Shown: in pieces, positions 9,505-17,418 of the stretch
Layout: the number at the start of each line of letters is the position of its first letter
How positions within the stretch are numbered: the first letter of the stretch is position 1
Origin: an uncultured bacterium
GTDB taxonomy: Bacteria > Verrucomicrobiota > Kiritimatiellia > CAIKKV01 > CAITUY01
NCBI GenBank assembly: GCA_903895695.1
Contig: CAITUY010000078.1
Location: 1 to 41,416, forward strand
Direction of reading: 5' to 3'
DNA length: 41,416 bases
Program-made: the position numbers and the translations under genes
Notes under the pieces: generated by a model
What the model saw: only the letters and a program-made list of their open reading frames with translations
What the model was told of the DNA's origin: nothing
The model's database searches: none

Positions 9505-10982
9505 TACTGGGGGGGTCCTGAGAGTTGGGCGATGACTTTCGTGTTCTCGGCGATCAGTCGCAACGCGTCGAGCGAGGCCTTGGCCGGATCGTCCTGCGGC
9601 GTGCGGCCGGCCTTAATATCGTACTGGCGCTGAAACACGGAATGCAGATCGGCGGCGGATGTCACGCGCTCTTTGGCGCGGCCAATCTGATCCTGGGCGC
9701 GGGTGACTTGTTCCGCATTATGCTCCCGCGGGTGTGCGATATCCGCCTGCAGGCGCGCGCGCTCCTTGACCAGACTCAGTCTCTCCTCGACGAGACGGGC
9801 CTCCTCGGCGTCATTCACAGGGCCGGCATTTCCCTTGAGCTGGCTGTTCGTCGCCGAGATCCGCTTTTCCACGATCGCTAGTTGCTCCTCCGGAGGACGC
9901 TGGGACAACTGGTAATCCGCCTGCTTCTTGCGAGCCTCCTGCAGGGACTTGGCATCCTTGCCGCGCTGAGCGTCCTCTTCCTGGTCGATCTTGTGTTTAT
10001 TGATGGCCGCCTTCGCGTTCGCAGTTTCGATGTCGGCATTGGCGTCGGCGATGACCGCGACCTGTTGCGCAATCGCATCGTCGAGTGATTTGCCCAGTTG
10101 ATCAGCCTTTTCCTTCAACTTCCTGGCGTTCCCCCTGGCTTCCATATGCGCATTGATCGCCCCGAGGTCTCCATTCTGAAAGGCCGCCGCTTGGAAGTCG
10201 TCGGCGATCTTCTGGGCCTGCGCCGCTTTCGCATCCAGCGCCGCCTTCTGCTTGCGCAAATCATCGATGTTGGCGGCGGCGCTCGTCTTTCGATCATTGG
10301 CCTGGGTGATGGTCAGATCACGAGTCCGGTCCACACCCTCGCGTGGGGATTCCTTGTCAAACGCCTCAGCGTATTCGTTGGCGACGGAGGCCAGCCGCTT
10401 GGTCCTGGCCTGGTCGGCGTTCTGTTTCGCCGTGGACTTCTCGACGCGATCGCGCAGATTCTCCGCCCCTTTGGCCACGCGATCGTAATCCAGGACGATC
10501 GCGGCGCTTGCGGAATGAACCTCCTGTGACCACTGGGAATAGTAGTCACCCATGCCAAAGAGTTTTCCCATGTGGTCCTGGAACTTGTCCCCTAGCTCGA
10601 TGACGAGGGTCGCCAGTTTCGATCCGATCTCGTAACCGACCATCGCCGACATGGCGTACATGCCGTAGGCGGAGGCAACCCGCGAGAGCGCATAGAAGTT
10701 TCCGTCGAGCGCCAATGAGACGGCGTGCAAGCCGTGAACCGTGTGCGACGCGCTTTCATCGACCCCGCCCAGGGACGCCGAGAGTTTCTCCAGTTCCTGC
10801 GTGGCGCCGGCGGTGCCTTTCTGGGCGAACGCCGCTTGGAGCTTCTGGATATAGTCGGATTTTTCCGCTTTGGCCATCGAGGCATTGACCTGATCGACGT
10901 TTGCAGTCAGGCGCCGCAGCGAGGCCTCCGAGGCCGCAGTCTGCAGCTCGACGGTCGCCTCCAATGTAAATTCGTTGCCCAT
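9504..10982 (-). CDS. tape measure protein, short
   Basis: This protein has 492 residues. It has an N-terminal helical segment, a hydrophobic Ala/Gly/Met-rich stretch at about residues 90-135 (SRVASAYGMYAMSAMVGYE), and then a long charged coiled-coil region rich in Ala, Gln, Lys and Glu. This is the classic tape-measure composition, in the expected place after the tail tube and a chaperone-like gene. Tail length scales with tape-measure length at roughly 0.15 nm per residue, so the tail would be about 70-80 nm, shorter than expected for the long tape measures of B3-type siphophages. Start ATG at 10982; a divergent plus-strand gene begins 34 bases away. Confidence 0.8.
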   Translation of the reverse strand: MGNEFTLEATVELQTAASEASLRRLTANVDQVNASMAKAEKSDYIQKLQAAFAQKGTAGATQELEKLSASLGGVDESASHTVHGLHAVSLALDGNFYALSRVASAYGMYAMSAMVGYEIGSKLATLVIELGDKFQDHMGKLFGMGDYYSQWSQEVHSASAAIVLDYDRVAKGAENLRDRVEKSTAKQNADQARTKRLASVANEYAEAFDKESPREGVDRTRDLTITQANDRKTSAAANIDDLRKQKAALDAKAAQAQKIADDFQAAAFQNGDLGAINAHMEARGNARKLKEKADQLGKSLDDAIAQQVAVIADANADIETANAKAAINKHKIDQEEDAQRGKDAKSLQEARKKQADYQLSQRPPEEQLAIVEKRISATNSQLKGNAGPVNDAEEARLVEERLSLVKERARLQADIAHPREHNAEQVTRAQDQIGRAKERVTSAADLHSVFQRQYDIKAGRTPQDDPAKASLDALRLIAENTKVIAQLSGPPQ

Positions 10983-11010
10983 TGACGTTGGTACTGTGAA
11001 GCGTTAGCCT
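10982..11010 (+). promoter_or_regulatory. sigma70-like promoter for the plus-strand gene at 11017
   Basis: TTGACG (10982-10987), a 17-base spacer and TAGCCT (11005-11010) are followed by six bases and the ATG at 11017. This is the same leaderless geometry as at 8724. The -35 element overlaps the start codon of the tape-measure gene on the other strand. Confidence 0.55.
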
Positions 11011-11016
11011 ATTCCC

Positions 11017-11223
11017 ATGAAAGCGGATGGATTTCTCAGTGCTGCAGTGGCCTGCGCGATGGCGGGCTGGATTGTTGACTCGCGGTTCTTCATCCTGGCG
11101 CTCGTCGTCTTCTTCATCTGGGCTGGCTCGATCCCGTCTTCTCCCGATTCGCCGTCGACTCGGCTACCTGTCCGGCGGCCGCCGGGGATGCCGGCGGGGT
11201 TTCTGCCGAAGCAGCGCCGCTGA
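11017..11223 (+). CDS. small membrane protein, moron-like
   Basis: This 68-residue protein has two hydrophobic segments, about residues 6-20 (FLSAAVACAMAGWIV) and 24-39 (FFILALVVFFIWAGSI), then a Pro/Arg-rich tail. It runs opposite to the tail operon and overlaps the last 110 bases of the chaperone-like gene at 11114-11923. A promoter with a 17-base spacer lies directly upstream and there is no Shine-Dalgarno, so it is probably leaderless. A lysogen-expressed inner-membrane protein, for example an exclusion factor, is plausible but unproven. Confidence 0.55.
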   Translation: MKADGFLSAAVACAMAGWIVDSRFFILALVVFFIWAGSIPSSPDSPSTRLPVRRPPGMPAGFLPKQRR

Positions 11224-11923
11224 GCCGCGCCAGGTACGCCTTCGCCGCCTTCTGAAACTTCCACGTCGCCCGGGCATACCAGCCGTCCGGATCCGGAGCG
11301 CCGCCGATTCCCACCGTCAAAGATCCCGGCGCCGGCACACGTTGAGCATGACGCAGCATGAAGAGCGCGAATCCGTCCGGACATTCCCACAGCCAGTAGG
11401 CCGGGGAACCGCCGAAGCGATCTACCAGATGCGCGACGATGGGACCGAATCCATGCCGTCGCGTCGCCTTTCCGGCATCGGTCTTTTCGCCGGGATCCGC
11501 CACCGTCAATAGCGCCGTCATGGCGACGCCCAGTTCCTCTTTACTGGCGTGAACGGAAATCCGCCAATCCCAGATCGTCTTGCGTGCCTCTCTGGCCGCG
11601 TTCAACCGCAGGAACGCCTCGGGCGCCTTCACGTGCGCCATCACGAAACCAACCAGCAGGTCCTGCTGCAAGGGGTCGCCCTCGAACCATGCCAGGCCGC
11701 GTTCGGAGAGCCATTCGATGGCGCCCAGGGATAGCCGATGGAGATCCACGCCGCCCACGCGGATCGGCGCGGCGAGCAGCGCCAGGCGTTCGTCGGCCGG
11801 CGGCCGTTCGATGGCCTGCGCCAGGCGCTCCAGTTCGATCAGCGTGTCGAAGTCGGCTATGAAGTCGATGACGGCTCCAGCGGCCGCCGCCTTCGCCAGG
11901 GTCTGTTGGACAAGCGGGTGCAT
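11114..11923 (-). CDS. probable tail assembly chaperone
   Basis: This 269-residue, mostly helical protein (IELERLAQAIERPPADERLALLAA and similar, with a WLSERGLAWFEGDPLQQDLLVG segment) lies between the tail-tube candidate and the tape measure, where tail assembly chaperones sit in most tailed phages. Many chaperones are made in two forms by a -1 frameshift. The -1 frame is open here (11004-11390), but I see no canonical slippery heptamer in the correct phase. The C-terminal 40 residues are Ala/Ser/Pro-rich and overlap the plus-strand moron. The assignment is mainly positional. Confidence 0.5.
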   Translation of the reverse strand: MHPLVQQTLAKAAAAGAVIDFIADFDTLIELERLAQAIERPPADERLALLAAPIRVGGVDLHRLSLGAIEWLSERGLAWFEGDPLQQDLLVGFVMAHVKAPEAFLRLNAAREARKTIWDWRISVHASKEELGVAMTALLTVADPGEKTDAGKATRRHGFGPIVAHLVDRFGGSPAYWLWECPDGFALFMLRHAQRVPAPGSLTVGIGGAPDPDGWYARATWKFQKAAKAYLARLSGAASAETPPASPAAAGQVAESTANREKTGSSQPR

Positions 11924-11963
11924 GGGCCTGCTCCTCGCGCCCGCGCATCACGCGCGGAACGTT

Positions 11964-12632
11964 CTACGCCACGTCGGGCGTCTGGTAGCGGTGCGCCTTC
12001 AGGCTGGCGGTGTAGAAGTCGGCGCCAGTCTTGACGTCGCTCGAGTCCTTGTTCCAGCCATCGGCCAGCACGGGAACGGTGTCGCTGATGTACTCGACTG
12101 ATGCTTCAATCTTGCAGCCCTGGCTGCGGCCGCAGAGGAAGTCGCCGTTGCCCTTGATCTTGTCCAGGTGATCGACCGTGGCGCCCCAGGTCGACGTCTG
12201 GGCACCATCGTTGCCGGTCGACAGGAAGTCCACCGCGCCATAGCCCGTGCAGGCCGGGAAGGTCACCGCGAACGTGTTCGGGTTATGCGTACCGGCCGGA
12301 TGCTTGTGGGCCGTTACCGACATCTTGAGATGCCCGCTGTTGGAGGTGCTCAACTGCACCTGCGTCACGACATAGTTATTGAAGGCCGCGCCGAGTTTGA
12401 AGGCGTCCGGGAACGTCAGGGCGCCCAGTTTGATCGCCTGGTATTCGGCCTTGATATCCAGCTTCTCGTCATACGACTTTTCGGCAGCGCCCACGTACTC
12501 GCCGTCGCCGGCCTTTGGGACGGCATTCTTGAAAGCATCCGTGCTGCCGCAACTCAGGCACTTGAAATTCACGCCATCGGCAATGCCGAGCAGATCGTTT
12601 ACGCCATACGTATAGGCAGGGGCATCGGGCAT
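11964..12632 (-). CDS. candidate tail tube protein
   Basis: This 222-residue protein starts at an ATG preceded by GGAGACTCCC. It is beta-rich, with Gly/Thr-rich loops (TAHKHPAGTHNPNTFAVTF), an early CLSCG pair and another Cys near position 127. Size, composition and place after the connector genes and before the chaperone/tape-measure pair fit a major tail tube protein. No sheath gene follows or precedes it, so a non-contractile tail is likely. Confidence 0.5.
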   Translation of the reverse strand: MPDAPAYTYGVNDLLGIADGVNFKCLSCGSTDAFKNAVPKAGDGEYVGAAEKSYDEKLDIKAEYQAIKLGALTFPDAFKLGAAFNNYVVTQVQLSTSNSGHLKMSVTAHKHPAGTHNPNTFAVTFPACTGYGAVDFLSTGNDGAQTSTWGATVDHLDKIKGNGDFLCGRSQGCKIEASVEYISDTVPVLADGWNKDSSDVKTGADFYTASLKAHRYQTPDVA

Positions 12633-12641
12633 GGGAGTCTC

Positions 12642-13151
12642 CTACTGGGGTTGCACGAAGTTCACGTTCGACCGGCTCACGCCGGCATCGAGTTCAACGG
12701 TTATCCGGTACGCGGAATAGGGGAAGCCATCGGGCGACACGACCGGCTTCGTGTGTTTGTAGCGGATCCGGCCCAACGTCGTTTGCTGGGCCGGCGCATA
12801 GGAGAGCAGGCGCGCGCGCAACTGATCGAGCAGGCCGAGCAGACTGCCCGGTCCCGTCGCATCCTCGAAGGCGCTCAGGCCGGGCTCCGGATCCGCACCG
12901 ACGAAGCGGGCCAACACGACCTCGAAGGCGTTACGCGCCACGGGACATTGTATCACGCCGCCAAACTCATCGTCGCCCGACCACTGCAGCACGCAGAGAA
13001 AGCCGTCCTGGGCGTTGCTGAGCAGGTAGTACGAATGCCAGGCATCGCGGGCCACGCGCAGTTCGATGCCCTTACCCTTGCACCAGGCCTGCAGGTCGGT
13101 GTAGAGCCCCTTGACCAACTGGGAGATGGTGATGGATTCGGCCATGGTCAC
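12642..13151 (-). CDS. head-tail connector or tail terminator-like protein (Mu gp37 position)
   Basis: This protein has about 169 residues. The GTG at 13151 overlaps the stop of the DUF1320 gene (GTGA); an in-frame ATG at 13145 (MAESITIS) is an alternative. It has an alpha/beta pattern, with ISQLVKGLYTDLQAWCKGKG at the N-terminus and a C-terminal strand ending YRITVELDAG. It follows the DUF1320 protein, as gp37 follows gp36 in Mu. Function is inferred from gene order. Confidence 0.55.
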   Translation of the reverse strand: MTMAESITISQLVKGLYTDLQAWCKGKGIELRVARDAWHSYYLLSNAQDGFLCVLQWSGDDEFGGVIQCPVARNAFEVVLARFVGADPEPGLSAFEDATGPGSLLGLLDQLRARLLSYAPAQQTTLGRIRYKHTKPVVSPDGFPYSAYRITVELDAGVSRSNVNFVQPQ

Positions 13152-13576
13152 ACCAGCAGGTGCACAAACTGATCATCGGCGTGTAACCGCGAAGGCTCCG
13201 CAATCACACTGCCGGAACTCTGCACGGGTTGCGCCTCGTTGGTGAGCGGTAGATCCCCGCGGCCGATCTTGTCGAAGCGCGCGCGCATGTCGTCGGCCTG
13301 TTTCACCCAGGGGTTCTGGTCGCCCGCGAACCCGCGCAGCATGTAGATCGCCTCGGCCGCCAGGATCACCGCGGCCTCGCGCACGATCGCGGGCAGCGGA
13401 TCGGCCAGGGGGACGGTGTACCGCCCCTCCAGCCGACCGTCAATCTGACGGGAAACACCCGCTACCAGCGCCGCCCACTTCGAGCCATCCGTATCCGGTC
13501 CGCCTTCGCTCAGCGCGCCGTCGATCGCCTTGCGGGAGATCTTCGTTTCAAGCTCGCTGCGGACGAAGTAGGCCAT
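13148..13576 (-). CDS. DUF1320 (Mu gp36-like) head completion protein
   Basis: This 142-residue protein has the DUF1320 signature: an N-terminal helix reading MAYFVRSELETKIS, a variable acidic loop, and the helix pair containing QIDGRLEGRYTVPLADPLP and REAAVILAAEAIYMLRG. Family members are about 130-150 residues and act as head-tail joining proteins in Mu-like phages. It is coupled by a GTGA overlap to the next gene and lies downstream of the small 84-residue gene. Confidence 0.8.
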   Translation of the reverse strand: MAYFVRSELETKISRKAIDGALSEGGPDTDGSKWAALVAGVSRQIDGRLEGRYTVPLADPLPAIVREAAVILAAEAIYMLRGFAGDQNPWVKQADDMRARFDKIGRGDLPLTNEAQPVQSSGSVIAEPSRLHADDQFVHLLV

Positions 13577-13622
13577 GGGTTCGGCTCTGGGCGCGGTCTG
13601 GTCATGCGGGAAACGGGCTCGC

Positions 13623-13877
13623 CTACTTGGCGGGCTTGTCGTCGGCCGCGGCCGGGTCGGCGGCCTTGGGGGCCACGGGCTTGGCGAACCAGGTGAACGT
13701 GGCGCGCGGGAACGCCTCCTGCAGGCTCTTGACGACCTCCTGGCCGGAGATCACGGCCAGGGGCGAGCCCTTGACCGGAAACGCCTGGTGATGCCCGATG
13801 CCGGGCTGCGCGACGGGCTTGCCGTCCTTCTTGATGACCACGCCGGCCAGCAACGTCTTGATGTCAACCTTGTCCAT
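13623..13877 (-). CDS. small protein between the capsid and connector genes
   Basis: This 84-residue protein has a helical first half containing GIGHHQAFPV and ISGQEVVKSLQEAFP, and an Ala/Pro/Asp/Lys tail. It occupies the Mu gp35 position, between major capsid and gp36, where short proteins with a basic or acidic tail are common. A ribosome site (GGAGGA) lies upstream of the ATG at 13877. No domain is identified with confidence. Confidence 0.6.
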   Translation of the reverse strand: MDKVDIKTLLAGVVIKKDGKPVAQPGIGHHQAFPVKGSPLAVISGQEVVKSLQEAFPRATFTWFAKPVAPKAADPAAADDKPAK

Positions 13878-13927
13878 GTCGATCCTCCTGTCGGGTTCTG
13901 TCTCGCGTTCGATCCGCCGCTTAAATT

Positions 13928-13967
13928 GGTCCGGCCGTGCGGAAGCCTATCCGGACACGGCCGGACC
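13928..13967 (-). terminator. perfect 12-bp inverted repeat after the major capsid gene
   Basis: GGTCCGGCCGTG (13928-13939) and its exact complement CACGGCCGGACC (13956-13967) are separated by 16 bases, in the only sizeable gap of the head operon. Downstream in the transcription direction is AATTTAAG rather than a T-run. It is better read as an attenuator or RNA-processing/stabilising hairpin than as a strong terminator. It could raise capsid output relative to the tail genes. Confidence 0.5.
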
Positions 13968-13986
13968 TGCGTCGGGGGGTTTTTGA

Positions 13987-14874
13987 TTAGAGTCTGCCGC
14001 CATAGACGTAATGCGGGAAGGCCGGCCCGGAGGCCGACCGGCCGTGCGACATCCAGTCGATCTGACCGCTCCGCTCCACATGCACGGGGTCCGTATCCAT
14101 GATCGGGTTCGGAACTTCGCGAACCTGAAGCGCCACCGCGTGGATGGGCTGGCTGGCATCGACCAGCATCCAGAAGTCGTCATAGTCTCCGCCGAAGTCC
14201 GGGATCTCCACGCGCTGGGCGCGCTTGTAGTTCGGATTGCTCACGAGCTTGCCCGTGCCGTCATCGATGAACTCCGCATCCACGATCTGGAAGGCGTTGG
14301 CGTGATTCTTCGGGCCGTGCACCAGGTGCGTGAACGTCGGCCGGATATAGACGCCGTTCGAGTACTGCCAGCCGTTCGCATCCACGAACGCCTGCTCGAA
14401 CGAGGTCTTAGAGAGCGCCTGATCGGTCAGGTTGTCGATCGTGTTCTCGCCGTACTGGTGATCGTTCGCGAAGAACGGCCGGCCCGTGAAACAGACCGGG
14501 TTCGCCTGGATGACCTGCATCACGAGATCGTACTTCAGTTGCTGCCAGGCGCTGGCGTGCATCTGGATCAGGTTGACGAAGATCTTCCACTTGTCATCCT
14601 GGACCATCGTGAGCGGGATCCGCTCGCTCTTTTCCCAGATCTGGTTGACGATCTCGTAGAACTGGGCCGCGATGTTCCGGAACACGCGGTCACCAACCCA
14701 CTCCCGGTACTTCGCCGAGAAGTCCATCCAGGGATAAAAGTTCGAGCTACCGCCGCTCGGGAACTCCGTGAAGAGGAAATCCACGTTGACCGGCGGCTTC
14801 CAGTCCAGGCCCCTGGCCCAGCCCGTGTTGATCATCCGGTTGATGGTGGCGAGATTTGCTGCGTTGAGGATCAT
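13987..14874 (-). CDS. major capsid protein, Mu gpT-like
   Basis: This 295-residue protein shows the gpT pattern: N-terminal MILNAANLATINRMINTGW, a central region with KYREWVGDRVFRNIAAQ and GRPFFANDHQYGENT, and a C-terminal WMLVDASQPIHAVALQVRE strand. gpT proteins are about 300 residues and form the HK97-fold shell. The ATG at 14874 has AAGGAA upstream. The decoration-like gene precedes it and the hairpin at 13928-13967 follows. The gpI-like protease gene two genes upstream fits a protease-matured capsid. Confidence 0.85.
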   Translation of the reverse strand: MILNAANLATINRMINTGWARGLDWKPPVNVDFLFTEFPSGGSSNFYPWMDFSAKYREWVGDRVFRNIAAQFYEIVNQIWEKSERIPLTMVQDDKWKIFVNLIQMHASAWQQLKYDLVMQVIQANPVCFTGRPFFANDHQYGENTIDNLTDQALSKTSFEQAFVDANGWQYSNGVYIRPTFTHLVHGPKNHANAFQIVDAEFIDDGTGKLVSNPNYKRAQRVEIPDFGGDYDDFWMLVDASQPIHAVALQVREVPNPIMDTDPVHVERSGQIDWMSHGRSASGPAFPHYVYGGRL

Positions 14875-14914
14875 GGTTTCGGTTCCTTATGCTCGATGCT
14901 GCTCGTGGTTACGG

Positions 14915-15589
14915 TTAGAACACTTTGATCGCGCCGCTGCTGAGATACAGCATCCCGGCCGTAAGCCCGTTCGTACTCGCGGGTAGGTTGGGCATCGTGA
15001 CGGTCGCGCCGTTCACGACGATATTGGTGAAGGTGGCCGTCCCGGTTACGCCGATCGTTCCGGTGACCGTGGCGTTTCCGGATACCGCCAGGCTGGTCGG
15101 CGTCGCGGCTCCGATCGGGCCGATCTTCCCGGTATCGACCCAGACCCCCAGGGCGTCCACGTCCACGATGCTTCCGGCGATGATGTTCTGCCCGCCGCCG
15201 CCCTTGTTGACCGTCTGGTTATCGGTCACGTAGGCCAGCTTCCCGATGTCGGCCGCGGTGATGCCATCGGCGTTCGCCCAGTTGAACACGCCGCGCTTGA
15301 TCTTGATCCGCTTGGTCGCCAGGTAGTTCACGCCCCGGTTGTCGACGCCATCCTCGCCGCGCCCGATCACCGATAGACCAGCCGCGTTCTCGGCGGCCAC
15401 GGCGTACCCGTTCGAGGCCGCCACCATGCTGCCGGCATAGATCACGACGTTGCTCGCCACGGTCAGGGTCGTGTACTGGCCCACCCGTTCCGACGTGTCG
15501 CGATCCCGTACCAGGTCCGCCGCGTGCACGCAGGTCGCCACGATGCCCAATGTCAACGCCGTCAACAGTCTCATCACTCTGCTCTTCAC
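14915..15589 (-). CDS. capsid decoration/cement protein (DUF2190-like) fused to a signal peptide
   Basis: This 224-residue protein has a central region (about residues 35-150) that follows the DUF2190 capsid-cement pattern: an NVVIYAGSMVAASNGYAVAA start, GLSVIGRGEDGVDN, then GVFNWANADGITAADIGKL and AYVTDNQTVN. The C-terminal 60 residues are Gly/Thr/Val-rich and may be a second beta domain. Unusually, residues 1-24 form a signal peptide (LLTALTLGIVATCVHA before ADL). The start is GTG at 15589 (GGAG nine bases upstream) or ATG at 15574; both keep the signal. Head proteins are normally cytoplasmic, so the signal is odd. Confidence 0.7.
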   Translation of the reverse strand: MKSRVMRLLTALTLGIVATCVHAADLVRDRDTSERVGQYTTLTVASNVVIYAGSMVAASNGYAVAAENAAGLSVIGRGEDGVDNRGVNYLATKRIKIKRGVFNWANADGITAADIGKLAYVTDNQTVNKGGGGQNIIAGSIVDVDALGVWVDTGKIGPIGAATPTSLAVSGNATVTGTIGVTGTATFTNIVVNGATVTMPNLPASTNGLTAGMLYLSSGAIKVF

Positions 15590-15610
15590 TTCGTCATCTC
15601 CTTCTTTGAG

Positions 15611-15643
15611 GTCTACAGTCTACGGTCTACAGTCTTCAGTCTC
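15611..15643. repeat. short degenerate tandem repeat (unit near GTCTACA)
   Basis: Four to five degenerate 8-9-base units (GTCTACAGTCTACGGTCTAC and on) fill the gap between the protease/scaffold stop and the decoration gene start. It is one of six such tracts in phage gaps, each with a different unit sequence. Confidence 0.7.
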
Positions 15644-15650
15644 TGTTCGC

Positions 15651-16739
15651 TCAGGCCTTCAGGCTGTTCGCCTTGGCCACTTCCTCGGCCGTGAAGCCAA
15701 AGCTCTTGGCCACATCCTTGTCCTGATCGGTCAGGGCCGCTCCGAGAGTCGGCGATTGGACGCTGTGCGGCGTCAGACCCGTGACGGGCACGGTCACCGG
15801 CGTCTTCTCGACAATGCCCTTGAGCGTGGCCAGGTCCGTCTTCACGATGCCTGCGGGATCGAGCGGGATCACCTTGCCCTCGACGCGCGCCTGGTAACAG
15901 ATCAGGTCCTTCTGGATGCCCTCGATGTCCGCCTGCAGCGTGGTCAACTGCGTCCGAAGCGCCGTCACGTCCGCGCCCTTGACTTCGCCCAGGGTCGTCT
16001 TGATCCCGTCCAAGCCGGCGCTGAGCAGCGTCAGTTTGCCGTCCGACCCGACGATGCCCTTGAGACTACCTTCCAGCGCGTCGAGCCGCGTGGAGTAGGC
16101 CATGACGCCTTTCAGCGCGTTGCCGATCGCCTGTTCGTCCGCCGTATCCGCCAGTCCCAATGCCTTCCTGAGTAACGCGAGAATCCTGTCCATGATCGTT
16201 TGCTCCTGTTCGTCGATGTTTTGCCCGCTGCAGTCCGCCATCATCACCGGATCCATATCGTCCAATTGCACAACCGAGAAGAAGGTCAGATCCGTGACGG
16301 CGCCCTGGCGGCACAGCGCCGCGGAGTGCAGGAACACTACCTCGCCGGCCGCCGATTGCAGCGGTGTGGGCGAGAGATCGATGTACTCCCGGGCGAACTC
16401 CTTGCCCGCCGGGGTGTACTGCAGATCGTCCAGGAACAGGCCTTCGCCCGGTATCACCAACGGCACGCCATACGCCGCCACCTTTCGCGGCTCGACCGTG
16501 CGCTTGAACTCGGGACTGCCCTCCACCGTGTTGTGCTCGAAATCCAGCGCCACCCGGTCGAACCCGGATGACTTCTGATTCAGCGGCAGCAGGCGCGCTG
16601 TGACGTCGTTGATCACGAGCGGCCCCTTGACGGTTTCGTTGCGTCCCCAGCTCGCGAGCTTGAGGCGAGTCGGCAGGTCTTTCAGCGTGGCAGCCCCGTT
16701 GCTGATGCGGTAGGGCTTCAGGTGGACCGTGCTTTTCAC
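15651..16739 (-). CDS. Mu gpI-like prohead protease with scaffold C-terminus
   Basis: This 362-residue protein has an N-terminal protease domain (about residues 1-165) with the conserved ALDFEHNT histidine motif, GLFLDDLQYTPAGKEF and REYIDLSPTPLQ segments, matching the Mu I family (DYEHQT...W...EYRYLSP). A long helical, Leu/Ala-rich C-terminal half (about 190-300) fits an internal scaffold, as in Mu where the protease and the nested Z scaffold share a frame. An internal ATG near residue 185 (MDRILALLRKALGLAD) could start a scaffold-only product. The order gpG, gpI, decoration, gpT matches Mu-type head modules. Confidence 0.8.
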   Translation of the reverse strand: MKSTVHLKPYRISNGAATLKDLPTRLKLASWGRNETVKGPLVINDVTARLLPLNQKSSGFDRVALDFEHNTVEGSPEFKRTVEPRKVAAYGVPLVIPGEGLFLDDLQYTPAGKEFAREYIDLSPTPLQSAAGEVVFLHSAALCRQGAVTDLTFFSVVQLDDMDPVMMADCSGQNIDEQEQTIMDRILALLRKALGLADTADEQAIGNALKGVMAYSTRLDALEGSLKGIVGSDGKLTLLSAGLDGIKTTLGEVKGADVTALRTQLTTLQADIEGIQKDLICYQARVEGKVIPLDPAGIVKTDLATLKGIVEKTPVTVPVTGLTPHSVQSPTLGAALTDQDKDVAKSFGFTAEEVAKANSLKA

Positions 16740-16863
16740 GCCGCCTGTTATGCCACGGCATCAAAAGGGTGTCTTGCGAGCGTGGAAAGGGTGCAAAGGG
16801 AAGGAGAAAGACTGAAGGATAAAGGCTAAAGGCTGAAGGATAAAGGATGCAGAAGCGGAAACT
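16740..16863. repeat. gap with degenerate tandem repeat (unit near AAGGCTGAAGGAT)
   Basis: Between the gpG-like stop and the protease start, positions 16809-16850 hold imperfect copies of GACTGAAGGATAAAGGCTAA. The remainder shows no gene. It is another member of the degenerate short-repeat class found in the gaps of this operon. Confidence 0.65.
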
Positions 16864-17418
16864 CTACTTCTGATTCATCTGCGCCAGCAGTTTCGCGCGG
16901 GCCACGGATTGAATGCGGCGGAGCGCGGCATCCGTGATCTGGCCCTCGGGCGAGAACGGGAAGAACGGGCGCGGCGGAAGGCCCGGATGCTGGACGCTCT
17001 TCATCGGGTGCGCAGCGCCCGGCCAGGCGAGCGCCTTCTTGGTCTTGGGTCGGATCGTATACGGGCCCTTGGTGCCGAACTGCTGAAAGCCGGCATAGGG
17101 CCGATCGGTTCCGACCGTTACATGATCACCGGTCAACTCCGTGATCCGGATGGATTGCCACAGCGCTCCGGATTTCTTGAGGGCGGATGAAGACTGAAAC
17201 TTTCCGTTCGCCGCTCTTTGGCGGCCGGCACTATCGACGTTCAAATTCTTAATTGGCGCCCACGCCTCCGGCCGCAACGAGGGATCGTTGAACGCACGCT
17301 TGGTCACCGATACCAGCGCCTCCCCCATGGCCTCCAGCACCGGCTGGCGATCGCGGCATCTATCGACCATATTCCGGAGGGCCGGCGTGATTTCATCCTT
17401 GGTGACAACGAAACTCAC
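16864..17418 (-). CDS. virion morphogenesis protein, Mu gpG-like
   Basis: This 184-residue protein shows the Phage_tail_S/virion-morphogenesis pattern: ALWQSIRITELTGDHVTVGT, then RPYAGFQQFGTKGPYTI and a C-terminal LPPRPFFPFSP segment (family consensus: Y-A--hQfG ... iPaRPFL). The open frame extends upstream, but the GTG at 17418 overlaps the TGA of the gpF-like gene (GTGA) and begins where homology-like sequence begins (VSFVVTKDEITPALRN), so it is chosen. In Mu, gpG is needed for tail-length/head-tail steps and follows gpF, as here. Confidence 0.82.
   Translation of the reverse strand: MSFVVTKDEITPALRNMVDRCRDRQPVLEAMGEALVSVTKRAFNDPSLRPEAWAPIKNLNVDSAGRQRAANGKFQSSSALKKSGALWQSIRITELTGDHVTVGTDRPYAGFQQFGTKGPYTIRPKTKKALAWPGAAHPMKSVQHPGLPPRPFFPFSPEGQITDAALRRIQSVARAKLLAQMNQK

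Noticed and set aside
11004..11390. Possible -1 frameshift extension of the tail chaperone
   Set aside because: The frame is in the right phase and open, but no X XXY YYZ slippery heptamer is present in phase, and the extension sequence lies opposite a convincing plus-strand membrane protein gene.
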